From assembly GCA_947174295.1 (NCBI GenBank), contig CAMWIG010000103.1, positions 1 to 7,310 of the forward strand: 7,310 nt of DNA. The letters are read 5' to 3'. Source of the DNA: an uncultured Alistipes sp. (GTDB lineage Bacteria > Bacteroidota > Bacteroidia > Bacteroidales > Rikenellaceae). Numbering within the stretch: the stretch's first letter is position 1; each line of letters begins with the position of its first letter. The notes beneath the pieces are model-generated. The model ran no database searches. It had not been told where the DNA came from and worked only from the letters and a program-made list of their open reading frames with translations. A program made the translations under genes and the position numbers. Below are positions 1-7,291 of the stretch, one piece after another.

Positions 1-1470
1 GTCCCGCTGCAACCGAGCCGCAGATCGCTGCCCGACAGCGACGCACACGTAATAGCGCTGGTGTCGTGCGAGACGGGGGCGATACTCGCATGGACCGACT
101 ACTTCTTCGGCGAGACGTTCGACGGAATCGACCCGTCGATTTCGCGCAGAATACGCCGCGAGGTGAAGGAGCGAATCACCGACACCTATCTCGCTCACGG
201 CGACCGGTTCTGGTGGACGGGATTCCGCGACAACCCCAACCACACGATAAACAACTGGAATCCGTGGTGCAACTGCAACGTACTGCAATGCTTCCTGCTG
301 CTCGAAGACGACCCCGACCGGCTGGCTGACGCCGTATACCGCACCATGCAGTCGGTCGACCGTTTCCTCAACTACGTCAAGAGCGACGGCGCATGCGAGG
401 AGGGCCCGGCCTACTGGGAAGCCGCAGCAGGCAAGGCCTACGACTATCTTCAAGTGCTGAGCTGGGCAACAGAAGGACGCATCTCGCTGTTCGACGACCC
501 CATGATACGCGACATGGGCACATATCTCCCGCGCTCCTACGTCGGCGACGGATGGGTGGTCAACTTCGCCGACGCCACAGCCCGCGGAGCGGGGCCGGCT
601 CCGCTCATCTACCGATACGGAAAGGCTGTCGGCAGCGAGGAGATGATGCGCTTCGCATCGGCGCTCATCGCCGAAAAGCGCAGCGCCCCCCTCAACTTCG
701 GCCGCGACATGATGCGGACGTTGGAGAACATACGCTTCTGCAACGAGCTGGTCGCAACACCGCCCGAGATGCCGTCGCACGCCTTCACGTGGTATCCCGA
801 AACGGAGTTCTGCTACATGCGTTCGGGCAGTCTGTTCCTTGCGGCAAAGGGCGGGCACAACAACGAAAGCCACAACCACAACGACATCGGAACATTCATC
901 CTGTATGCCGGCAGCGAACCGATACTGCTCGACGCCGGAGTGGGCACCTACACGCGGCAGACGTTCAGCAGCGAACGATACTCCATATGGTCGATGCAGA
1001 GCGATTACCACAACCTGCCGAAAATAAACGGAGCGTCGCAGCGCCAGGGTGCCGCCTACAAATCGTCGGGCGTCGTCGCCGACCCGCGCCGCCGAACGTT
1101 CTCGCTCGACATCGCAGGAGCCTATCCCGCCGAGGCCGGCATTCGCAGCTGGCGGAGAAGCTACCGGCTGCAAACCGGCGGTGCGACCGTCACCGACGAC
1201 TTCTCGCTCGACGCACCTGCCGCACCCAATGAACTGCACTTCATGTGCCGCGGCGAAGCCGACATCGCCACTCCCGGCTGCGTGCGCATAACCACGCCTA
1301 CGGGCAAACAGGCCGAACTGCGGTACGACGCCTCGTGTTTCGAGCCCAGCGTAGAGTCGATTCCTCTGCCCGACCCGCGTCTTTCGAACGTCTGGGGCGA
1401 CGCGCTGCTGCTATTGACGCGCCTCGCCCTAAACGTCCAGCCTAACGGCAGCTACAAAATAGCTGCCTAA
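1..1470 (+). CDS. Heparinase II/III-family polysaccharide lyase, C-terminal 489 residues (5' end outside window)
   Basis: This is probably a periplasmic enzyme that cleaves uronic-acid-containing polysaccharide by beta-elimination. Frame 1 has no stop from base 1 to the TAA at 1468-1470, so the gene begins upstream; a GTG at 61 is not needed as a start. Family members are usually about 600-700 residues, so roughly the first 100-200 residues, including any signal peptide, are missing. Numbering from the first visible codon, the alpha-barrel part holds an Asn/Trp-rich motif (NNWNPWCNCN, 84-93) and EEGPAYW (133-139), whose Tyr138 is a candidate catalytic tyrosine. The C-terminal beta-sandwich carries GHNNESHNHND (285-295), LLDAG (309-313) and DYHN (335-338). 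By analogy with heparinase II, His291 would be catalytic, and His293, Asp311 and His337 would be the metal ligands. The C-terminus looks complete. A hairpin terminator follows, then a hybrid two-component regulator, which fits a polysaccharide utilization locus. The family call is firm; the substrate (glycosaminoglycan, alginate or another uronate glycan) is not determined. Confidence 0.9.
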   Translation, partial: VPLQPSRRSLPDSDAHVIALVSCETGAILAWTDYFFGETFDGIDPSISRRIRREVKERITDTYLAHGDRFWWTGFRDNPNHTINNWNPWCNCNVLQCFLLLEDDPDRLADAVYRTMQSVDRFLNYVKSDGACEEGPAYWEAAAGKAYDYLQVLSWATEGRISLFDDPMIRDMGTYLPRSYVGDGWVVNFADATARGAGPAPLIYRYGKAVGSEEMMRFASALIAEKRSAPLNFGRDMMRTLENIRFCNELVATPPEMPSHAFTWYPETEFCYMRSGSLFLAAKGGHNNESHNHNDIGTFILYAGSEPILLDAGVGTYTRQTFSSERYSIWSMQSDYHNLPKINGASQRQGAAYKSSGVVADPRRRTFSLDIAGAYPAEAGIRSWRRSYRLQTGGATVTDDFSLDAPAAPNELHFMCRGEADIATPGCVRITTPTGKQAELRYDASCFEPSVESIPLPDPRLSNVWGDALLLLTRLALNVQPNGSYKIAA

Positions 1471-1477
1471 ATCGTGA

Positions 1478-1526
1478 AAAACCCCACCCGCCCCGCGGTG
1501 CGGCTCCTGCACCGCGGGCCGGTTTT
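1478..1526 (+). terminator. Hairpin terminator after the lyase gene
   Basis: Bases 1492-1501 (CCCGCGGTGC) pair perfectly with 1509-1518 (GCACCGCGGG) around a 7-base loop, starting 22 bases after the lyase stop codon. An outer AAAACC (1478-1483) can also pair with GGTTTT (1521-1526). The stem is GC-rich and is followed by a short T run, as in an intrinsic terminator. The T run is only four bases, so termination may be incomplete. The A tract on the left would let the same structure work on the opposite strand. Confidence 0.7.
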
Positions 1527-1640
1527 CCGCAGCCGACGGCACGGCGAAAGTTCTCTGCGACAGAGTCCGCCCATCGCATTCGGGCGCAGCCCGCGCTCCG
1601 GCGAATAGGCCCCGGATACAAAAAAGCGGCGACGGTACGA
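1527..1640. other. Intergenic spacer with two small inverted repeats
   Basis: This GC-rich stretch lies between the terminator and the regulator promoter, and no coding region was recognised in it. It contains CTCTG-CGA-CAGAG (1553-1565) and CGGGC-GCA-GCCCG (1581-1593), each a perfect 5-bp stem with a 3-base loop. They could be operator-like or RNA stem elements, but stems this short also arise by chance at this GC content. Confidence 0.35.
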
Positions 1641-1669
1641 TTGCATTTCGATTTTTTTCGCTATATTTG
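1641..1669 (+). promoter_or_regulatory. Bacteroidetes-type promoter for the hybrid two-component regulator
   Basis: TATATTTG at 1662-1669 matches the Bacteroidetes -7 consensus TAnnTTTG exactly. An ATTG whose TTG is at 1641-1643 lies 18 bases upstream, within the usual spacing for the -33 element. The local sequence is AT-rich against a GC-rich background. Transcription would start near 1676 and give a leader of about 70 bases. This promoter, together with the terminator before it, suggests the regulator is transcribed separately from the lyase. Confidence 0.7.
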
Positions 1670-1694
1670 TAGATAGTGAAAAGAGATCGCCTCG

Positions 1695-1738
1695 ATGAAC
1701 ACGGCCGAAACCGACCTATGAAGGGGCTGTCGACCTAA
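1695..1738 (+). other. Leader with two tiny overlapping ORFs upstream of the regulator
   Basis: The predicted leader has ATG at 1695 reading MNTAETDL and stopping at TGA 1719-1721. A second ATG at 1718 overlaps that stop (ATGA), reads MKGLST and stops at TAA 1736-1738, nine bases before the regulator ATG and in the regulator's own frame. They could be translated leader peptides or chance. No Shine-Dalgarno sequence is obvious before either. The in-frame TAA at 1736 shows that the regulator cannot start earlier than 1748 in this frame. Confidence 0.25.
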
Positions 1739-1747
1739 CCCAAAGCC

Positions 1748-4700
1748 ATGAACCGATTTTTCGCCATCCTGCCGTCTCTGTTCGCGCTGTTCGCGGGAGT
1801 AACCGGCACGGCAGCACACGAATTCAACTACCGGCATATCGGTGTGGAGGAGGGGCTGTCGCACTACTCGGTAATTTCGATATATATCGACGAACGCAAC
1901 CTCATATGGGTCGGAACCCCCGAAGGGCTCAATCTCTGGTCGGGGTACGACTTCACGTCGTTCAAGACCGACCCCGACAATCCCGAATCGCTGTTCTGCG
2001 ACAACATACTGCGCATCACCGGCGACCGCAACGGAAAAATATGGATACAGACGCTAGACGGAGTCGCCGAATACGACGTGCGCAACAATCGGTTCACGAC
2101 CCTCCGCACGGGCGAAGGATACCAGATATGCTACGACGGAAAGCTCTATCTCGCCCGGCAGAACGTCATCGAATGCTCGGACGGGCAGAACATCGAACCG
2201 TTCTACGCTCTCTGCGACACCTCGGCCGAGATATCGGTGCTCTACGTCGATGCCCGGGGGCGGAATCTGCTCGTCGGCACACGCAACCACGGACTATACC
2301 GGCTGCACAGATGCGCCGACGAGGCCATCGAGGAGTGCCACGTAATACCCGACCTCTCGGTCACATCCGTCTATCGCGACTCGCAGGGCCGATACTGGGT
2401 CGGCACCGAAAAAGAGGGGCTGTTCCTCTCGGAAGACGACATGCACAGCTTCGAGCAGTTCGTCTGTTCGGCCAACGACCCGGGTTCGATAAGCTCCGAT
2501 TTCATCCGCACCTTCTGCGAGGATTTCTCAGGACAGCTCTACATAGGCACCTTCGACGGATTCTGCACCTTCGATGCCGGCAGCCGCACGTTCTGCCGCC
2601 ACTCGGCATTGGGACGATATGCCGACCTGGGCCATAAGAACGGAATAGAATCGACATCGGTGTGGAGCATCGTCGACGACTGCCAGAACAATCTCTGGAT
2701 AGGCACCTACTTCGAAGGACTCTATTACTTCGACCCGGCCCACAACTCCTACCGCAAATACATCGTCTCCGACGACGAACGAAACGGACTCAGCTCGCCA
2801 ATAGTCAGCGGAATCACCGAAGACGAGCACGGAAACCTCTACATAGCCACCGAAGCCGGCGGATTCTGCCACTACGACCGCAAGACGGGACGCTACCGGC
2901 ATGTGAGGATGCGGAGCAATCCGATCGCCAAGGGGGGGGGTACGTACAATAATATCAAGAATCTGCACTACGACTGCTCGCGTCGGGCGCTGTGGCTCGG
3001 AACCCATCTCGGCGGACTGTTCCGCTACGACACCGGGTCGGGACGTCTGCGGCAGTATGCCCTGCCGACACTGTCGGCAAAAGACACACGCTCGCAAATC
3101 GTAAGACAAATCGCACCGTGGCAAAACCGGCTGCTGCTCGCGACGCATGCCGGAGTGTGGGTATTCGACCCCGAGGCCGAACGTTTCGAGCGGCTCACGA
3201 AGGCCGACAACGGAGGCATCGTCAGCGAACTGTGCATAGCCCGGAACGGCCGAGAACTATGGCTCGCAGGAAAGCAGCCGCTGCTCTACCGCTACGACTT
3301 CGCCGGTCAGCGCATGCTCTCCTATCGGTTCGGAGCCGAAAACTCGCTGTCGGGCAACCTCTCGGCTTCGCACCTCTACGAAGATTCGCAAGGACGGATA
3401 TGGATAGGCACCGAGAACGACGGCATCTATCTCTTCCACCCCGAAGAGGCCCGGTTCGAGCACCTGAACAACTTTTCCAGCAACCGCATATGCAGCATCG
3501 CCGAGTTGTCCGACGGTCGCTTCGTCGTCACGGCGAACAACGGCATCAACATCCTCGACTACCGAACGCAAAGCATACTGAAACAGCAAACGCGGCGCGA
3601 GGTGCCGTTGCAGATGATAAACCAGGATGCGCTCTTCATCGCTTCGGACAGCACGCTCTTCGTGGGCGGAATCGACGGCATGATTTCGTTCCGCATGGAG
3701 AATATCGCCACGGCGAAGCACTCCACGCAGCTATTCCCGATGAGCATACATATCGACAACCGCGAACAGCCGCTCGGAATGCTCGCCGGCAAAAGCCATC
3801 GGCAGGAGCTGCGGCTCTCCTCGGCACGCATGTCGACGCTATCGGTGAAATACGCGGTTCCCGGCCTCGCGTTCACCTCGATGAATCTCGAATACCGTCT
3901 TCACCGCAGCGACGAGGATACGTGGGCTTCGATGCCGAATGACAACACCGTAACCCTGGCGAATCTCCAACCGGGACGCTACGAGTTGCAGGTGCGCGCC
4001 ATCGACAAAAACGGCAAAATAGCAGCCACCCATGCCTTCACGCTGCGCATTCTGCCTCCATGGTACAACAGCTGGTGGGCATGGATGCTGTACGCCCTGT
4101 TCTTCGGCGCGATGCTGTTCTTCGTCGTCCGCTGGCGCCTGAACCACATGCAGCTGCTCACTTCGCTGGAATACGAACGCCAACGCAGCCGCGACATCGA
4201 GGAGCTCGGCAAGAGCAAACTGCGCTTCTTCACCAACGTAGCACATGAGTTCCGCACTCCGCTGACGGTCATCATCGGCCACATAGAATCGCTGATACAG
4301 CTGCGAATATCCGACCCGCGGATATACAGAAAGATGATGCTCATATACAAAAGCAGCATGAGCCTGCGCAATCTCACGGGCGAGCTGCTCGACTTCCGCA
4401 AACACGAGCAGGGTTTCATGAAAATTTCAGCCGCGGAGAACGACATGGTGCGCTTCCTGCGCGAAAACTACACGCTCTACCGCGAATACGCCCTCACGCA
4501 AGGAATCGAGATGCAGTTCCGCACATCGCACGACCGAATACTCGTGTGGTACGACGAACGGCAGATGCAGAAGGTAATCAACAATCTGCTGTCAAACGCA
4601 CTGAAATACACCGAACGGGAGAACGGCCGAATAGCGATCGGCATATCGGCCTCGGCCGACGAAGCCGTCATCCGGGTAGAAGACAACGGCAAGGGCATTC

Positions 4701-5830
4701 CGGCCGAGGAGCTGGAACTCATCTTCCAGAGGTTCTATCGCACCGATACGGTGCACATAGGCTCGGGCATAGGTCTGGCGCTTACAAAAGGAATCGTCGA
4801 ACTGCACGGAGGAAAAATCGAGGTCGAGAGCGTCGAAGGCGAAGGCTCGGCCTTCATCGTGCGCTTGAAACTGGGCCGTGCGCATCTGAACGAAGGCCAG
4901 ATTGCCGAGGGCGAGAGCACTCTGCTACACCATCCGTCGCACGAGGCCGTTCAGCAAATCGAAACCGAAGCTTCGCTCGCCGAAGCAACCGCGGCAGACG
5001 CCGATTTGGCGGAGACCGTGGCTCCCGAAATGCCGAAGGAGCAGAAGAGATACCGCATGCTCGTGGTCGAAGACGACCCCCACCTGCGCGAGCTGCTCGG
5101 CGAGATATTCCGCGACCACTACGAGGTCGAAATCGCCGTGGACGGGATCGACGCTCTGGAACGCATGAAGAGCTTCATGCCCGACATCATCGTAAGCGAC
5201 ATAGTGATGCCCCGCATGAACGGTCTCGAACTCTGCAAAGCCGTCAAAACCGATTTCGACACCAGCCACATACCGTTCGTAGCGCTCACGGCATACGCCT
5301 CGACATCGAACAACATTCTCGGATTTCAGGTCGGCGCGGACGACTACATCACCAAACCGTTCAATGCGAACATTCTCATCTCACGCTGCAACAACCTGAT
5401 AAACAGCCGTATCGTGCTCAGAGAAAAGTTCAGCCGCCAGCAGCATGTCGAACCTCAGAACCTGGTCTACACCAAACTGGACCGTGAGTTCCTCGACCGC
5501 GCAATGGCCGTAATCGAGGCAAATATCCGCAATCCCGAATTCAGCATCAACCAATTCGCCAAGGAGATGTGCATGGCACGAACAAAACTCTTCGTGAAGC
5601 TCAAAGCCATCTCGGGACAGACACCCTCGGAGTTCATCATGACGATAAAGCTGCGCCGTGCGGCCGACATGCTGCTCAACAACAGCGAATTCAACGTGAC
5701 CGACATCTGCGACCAGCTGGGATTCAGCACGTTGCGCCATTTCAGCAAGTGCTTCAAGGACACCTACCACATCAGTCCCATGCAATACCGGCGCCGCCGC
5801 GGCAAAATCGAGAAAGACGACGAAGCCTGA
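1748..5830 (+). CDS. Hybrid two-component system protein (periplasmic propeller sensor, histidine kinase, receiver, AraC regulator)
   Basis: This is a single-protein sensor and transcription factor of the type that controls polysaccharide utilization loci. A signal peptide (about 1-23, cleavage near TAA-H24) leads to a periplasmic sensor with 14 two-component-propeller motifs of the form LWIGTxxxGLxxxD, from about residue 52 to 649. That count fits two seven-bladed propellers; motif 3 (LYLARQNVIECSD) is degenerate. A Y_Y_Y domain follows (about 677-771, PGRYELQVRA at 742-751), then a membrane span (about 777-797). The cytoplasmic part has a HisKA domain with HEFRTPL (phospho-acceptor His833), an ATPase domain with N box (945-950), DNGKG (979-983) and GSGIGL (1005-1010), an Ala/Glu-rich linker (about 1045-1100), a receiver domain (acidic pocket Glu1108-Asp1110, phospho-acceptor Asp1151, Thr1181, Lys1203) and an AraC-type helix-turn-helix domain (about 1249-1352). 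All catalytic residues are present, and 1360 residues is normal for the family. The ATG is the first possible start after an in-frame stop at 1736. A nine-G run at 2932-2940 encodes part of Lys395-Gly398. The neighbouring lyase suggests a uronate-containing oligosaccharide as ligand, which is inference. Confidence 0.97.
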   Translation: MNRFFAILPSLFALFAGVTGTAAHEFNYRHIGVEEGLSHYSVISIYIDERNLIWVGTPEGLNLWSGYDFTSFKTDPDNPESLFCDNILRITGDRNGKIWIQTLDGVAEYDVRNNRFTTLRTGEGYQICYDGKLYLARQNVIECSDGQNIEPFYALCDTSAEISVLYVDARGRNLLVGTRNHGLYRLHRCADEAIEECHVIPDLSVTSVYRDSQGRYWVGTEKEGLFLSEDDMHSFEQFVCSANDPGSISSDFIRTFCEDFSGQLYIGTFDGFCTFDAGSRTFCRHSALGRYADLGHKNGIESTSVWSIVDDCQNNLWIGTYFEGLYYFDPAHNSYRKYIVSDDERNGLSSPIVSGITEDEHGNLYIATEAGGFCHYDRKTGRYRHVRMRSNPIAKGGGTYNNIKNLHYDCSRRALWLGTHLGGLFRYDTGSGRLRQYALPTLSAKDTRSQIVRQIAPWQNRLLLATHAGVWVFDPEAERFERLTKADNGGIVSELCIARNGRELWLAGKQPLLYRYDFAGQRMLSYRFGAENSLSGNLSASHLYEDSQGRIWIGTENDGIYLFHPEEARFEHLNNFSSNRICSIAELSDGRFVVTANNGINILDYRTQSILKQQTRREVPLQMINQDALFIASDSTLFVGGIDGMISFRMENIATAKHSTQLFPMSIHIDNREQPLGMLAGKSHRQELRLSSARMSTLSVKYAVPGLAFTSMNLEYRLHRSDEDTWASMPNDNTVTLANLQPGRYELQVRAIDKNGKIAATHAFTLRILPPWYNSWWAWMLYALFFGAMLFFVVRWRLNHMQLLTSLEYERQRSRDIEELGKSKLRFFTNVAHEFRTPLTVIIGHIESLIQLRISDPRIYRKMMLIYKSSMSLRNLTGELLDFRKHEQGFMKISAAENDMVRFLRENYTLYREYALTQGIEMQFRTSHDRILVWYDERQMQKVINNLLSNALKYTERENGRIAIGISASADEAVIRVEDNGKGIPAEELELIFQRFYRTDTVHIGSGIGLALTKGIVELHGGKIEVESVEGEGSAFIVRLKLGRAHLNEGQIAEGESTLLHHPSHEAVQQIETEASLAEATAADADLAETVAPEMPKEQKRYRMLVVEDDPHLRELLGEIFRDHYEVEIAVDGIDALERMKSFMPDIIVSDIVMPRMNGLELCKAVKTDFDTSHIPFVALTAYASTSNNILGFQVGADDYITKPFNANILISRCNNLINSRIVLREKFSRQQHVEPQNLVYTKLDREFLDRAMAVIEANIRNPEFSINQFAKEMCMARTKLFVKLKAISGQTPSEFIMTIKLRRAADMLLNNSEFNVTDICDQLGFSTLRHFSKCFKDTYHISPMQYRRRRGKIEKDDEA
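2932..2940 (+). repeat. Nine-G homopolymer inside the regulator gene
   Basis: Nine consecutive Gs lie in the second sensor propeller, between motifs 8 and 9, and encode the end of Lys395 and Gly396-398. With nine Gs the frame is open. One extra G would give a stop at 2950-2952, and one fewer would give a stop at 3102-3104. Runs of this length are prone to slippage and to sequencing error. Confidence 0.9.
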
Positions 5831-5978
5831 CCGCTCCCATCGTCCACTACCGCCCCACCGAATAACTGCCCGGCCAGGATAACCCGTCCGGCAGCACTAT
5901 CCATGCCGGGTGCGCCTCTCGCCGAACCGCTCTTCCGACCGCCCCCGATGCACCGCAACTGTACGGCATCGCAGACGC
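5831..5978. other. Convergent intergenic gap
   Basis: The regulator and the membrane-protein gene converge on this 148-base GC-rich gap. CCGGCA (5888-5893) can pair with TGCCGG (5904-5909) over a 10-base loop, but no T run follows on either strand, so it is a weak terminator candidate at best. No gene was recognised here. Confidence 0.4.
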
Positions 5979-7091
5979 TCAGCTCCTTCTCCACAAACCG
6001 TCGAAACCCTCAAAGTAGCGCTGTCCGCCCGAAGTGCTCCAACCTGAACTATCAATAGTATCGACCAAAGAGCCGTTTTCATAGAGTTCATACTCTTTAT
6101 GCGATGCCGAAGCACCGCTGAATGGACTCATCAGCAGCAATACGATAACCATCAGAGAGAATATCATCAGCGCAACTGTAATTGCCAACACCATGAACGG
6201 CACGAAGGTGAGTACGAATGTCAGCGGATATAAGATTAAAGGCAGAAGATTTCGGCCTGCAATACAGATGATAAGCAATATCAGAAACGCCAGCGCCTGC
6301 ACACCGCCGAATACGAGGAATGCCGTATCGGCAGACTCAGGCGCGAAGTTGAGACATACTGCCACAGGAATCGCTGTAATGACCGACATGACGAGGTGTC
6401 CCATCGCAAAAGAGGTACCGCCCCCCGTTGCACCGCTGAGCAGAACCACCATCACATGCCACAGTGCCGACGGAGACGACAGCAGTAATAATCCGACAAT
6501 CAAATCGAATATGAATACATCGAACCCTGCCGGCTGCAATGGTTCGCACACACAAAAAGCAAATACGACAGCCGGAGAGAACAGCAGCAGCAACAGATAA
6601 TGCCACCAGGCAATCTCAACCGAGGCATAAATTATCAAAGCCAACACCCAAATCAGAACCGAGGCGATACAAAGCCCCCAGGTTCTTGTCTCCCTGCTGT
6701 CGTAACGCGCCCTCAGCTCCTCTAAGAACGAAAATACAGCGGCACAATGCTGATCGGCAGCATGAAGCTTGCCGGCAAGAGTCGGCGGCGGAACTATAAT
6801 CACTTCACTCGTCATGGCAATGAAGGAGTTGTGTACATACCCCGTTTTGCCATCGGCTGTCTTCACACGATACCAATCGCCGTCACGACTAAGCGCATCG
6901 ACCTCCTCTCCCAACGGAATCTGTCCGATAGCCGCAGTAGAAGACGATGCCCCCGCCCGCAGGTTGACTGCACTCTTCACATTAGCGATCCTATAATGAT
7001 ACACTGTCTTTTTTACCTCAGTGTCTCCGCAGGCAACGACAAACATCGAGCAGAATAGCAGAACGGCGAGTATCAGCAATTTTCGTTTCAT
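5979..7091 (-). CDS. SH3-domain polytopic membrane protein with lipoprotein-like signal, function unknown
   Basis: The first 23 residues are a basic, hydrophobic signal ending in a lipobox-like VVAC (Cys21) followed by GDTE. Residues about 33-92 form a bacterial SH3 domain with clear family motifs: VNLRAGAS (42-49), PLGEEV (59-64), GDWYRV (71-76) and DGKTGYVHNSFI (80-91). Such domains often bind peptidoglycan or peptides outside the cytoplasm. A Pro-rich linker (PPP, 101-103) and a charged segment (about 108-136) lead to about seven hydrophobic spans, roughly 138-158, 164-182, 190-218 (one or two spans), 230-248, 257-278, 282-302 and 303-322. A soluble tail of about 48 residues rich in Gly, Ser and aromatic residues ends the protein (YELYENGSLVDTID, GFDGLW). 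I do not recognise the membrane part. The ATG at 7089-7091 is supported by the complete signal it opens; there is no convincing Shine-Dalgarno, which is common in Bacteroidetes. Sampled lines are near 43-55% GC, against about 60-65% in the other two genes. The protein may be an envelope-stress or cell-wall-associated membrane component, but that is speculation. Confidence 0.9.
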   Translation of the reverse strand: MKRKLLILAVLLFCSMFVVACGDTEVKKTVYHYRIANVKSAVNLRAGASSSTAAIGQIPLGEEVDALSRDGDWYRVKTADGKTGYVHNSFIAMTSEVIIVPPPTLAGKLHAADQHCAAVFSFLEELRARYDSRETRTWGLCIASVLIWVLALIIYASVEIAWWHYLLLLLFSPAVVFAFCVCEPLQPAGFDVFIFDLIVGLLLLSSPSALWHVMVVLLSGATGGGTSFAMGHLVMSVITAIPVAVCLNFAPESADTAFLVFGGVQALAFLILLIICIAGRNLLPLILYPLTFVLTFVPFMVLAITVALMIFSLMVIVLLLMSPFSGASASHKEYELYENGSLVDTIDSSGWSTSGGQRYFEGFDGLWRRS

Positions 7092-7116
7092 TTCCGAATG
7101 TATTATCTTACGAATG

Positions 7117-7124
7117 CAAATATA
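7117..7124 (-). promoter_or_regulatory. -7 box of the SH3 membrane-protein gene
   Basis: Read on the minus strand, 7124-7117 is TATATTTG, an exact TAnnTTTG match and the same octamer as the regulator's promoter. It sits in an AT-rich stretch 26 bases before the ATG, predicting a leader of only about 20 bases. The -33 element is unclear: the nearest TTG (7153-7151 on the minus strand) is 26 bases away, longer than usual. Confidence 0.6.
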
Positions 7125-7290
7125 TTAAAAACAGTTCGTTATTTCGGTATCAATACCTATTTTCATATCTTCCGACAGATTTTAACGGCCATGAGAATAC
7201 CGTACAAAGTCCGGACATCCGGCAAAACGAGCGGAGACGGGCGAAGCACGGATGTTGCGAAATGACGGCGGCGAGAAACTTTTTCCCGAA
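7125..7290. other. Intergenic region at the right edge
   Basis: The part to about 7185 is AT-rich and probably holds promoter sequence. Beyond that the sequence becomes GC-rich and is open in more than one frame on both strands, including a 24-codon ATG ORF at 7191-7265 and minus-strand frames running to the right edge. None has recognisable protein features. A small inverted repeat, CCGGA-CA-TCCGG, lies at 7211-7222. Confidence 0.3.
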
Positions 7291-7291
7291 C

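Noticed and set aside
61..63. GTG at 61 as the true start of the lyase
   Set aside because: The same frame is open back to base 1, no ribosome binding site or signal peptide precedes or follows it, and family members have more N-terminal sequence.
393..1232. 279-codon open frame on the plus strand inside the lyase
   Set aside because: It overlaps the well-supported lyase frame, and its Arg/Gln/His-rich translation has no recognisable features.
2528..3148. 206-codon minus-strand open frame opposite the regulator
   Set aside because: It lies opposite the propeller repeats, has no promoter or recognisable domain, and reads as a complement artefact.
4546..5487. 313-codon open frame on the plus strand inside the regulator
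   Set aside because: It overlaps the kinase and receiver coding sequence, whose domains and catalytic residues are clear. Its translation is Arg-rich with no domain, as expected of a shadow frame in GC-rich DNA.
5888..5909. Inverted repeat CCGGCA / TGCCGG as a terminator between convergent genes
   Set aside because: The stem is 6 bp with a 10-base loop, and no T run follows on either strand, so it was not called as a terminator.
7191..7265. 24-codon ORF starting at ATG 7191 (MRIPYKVRTSG...)
   Set aside because: It is very short, has no convincing ribosome binding site, and lies in a stretch open in several frames on both strands. It may be chance.
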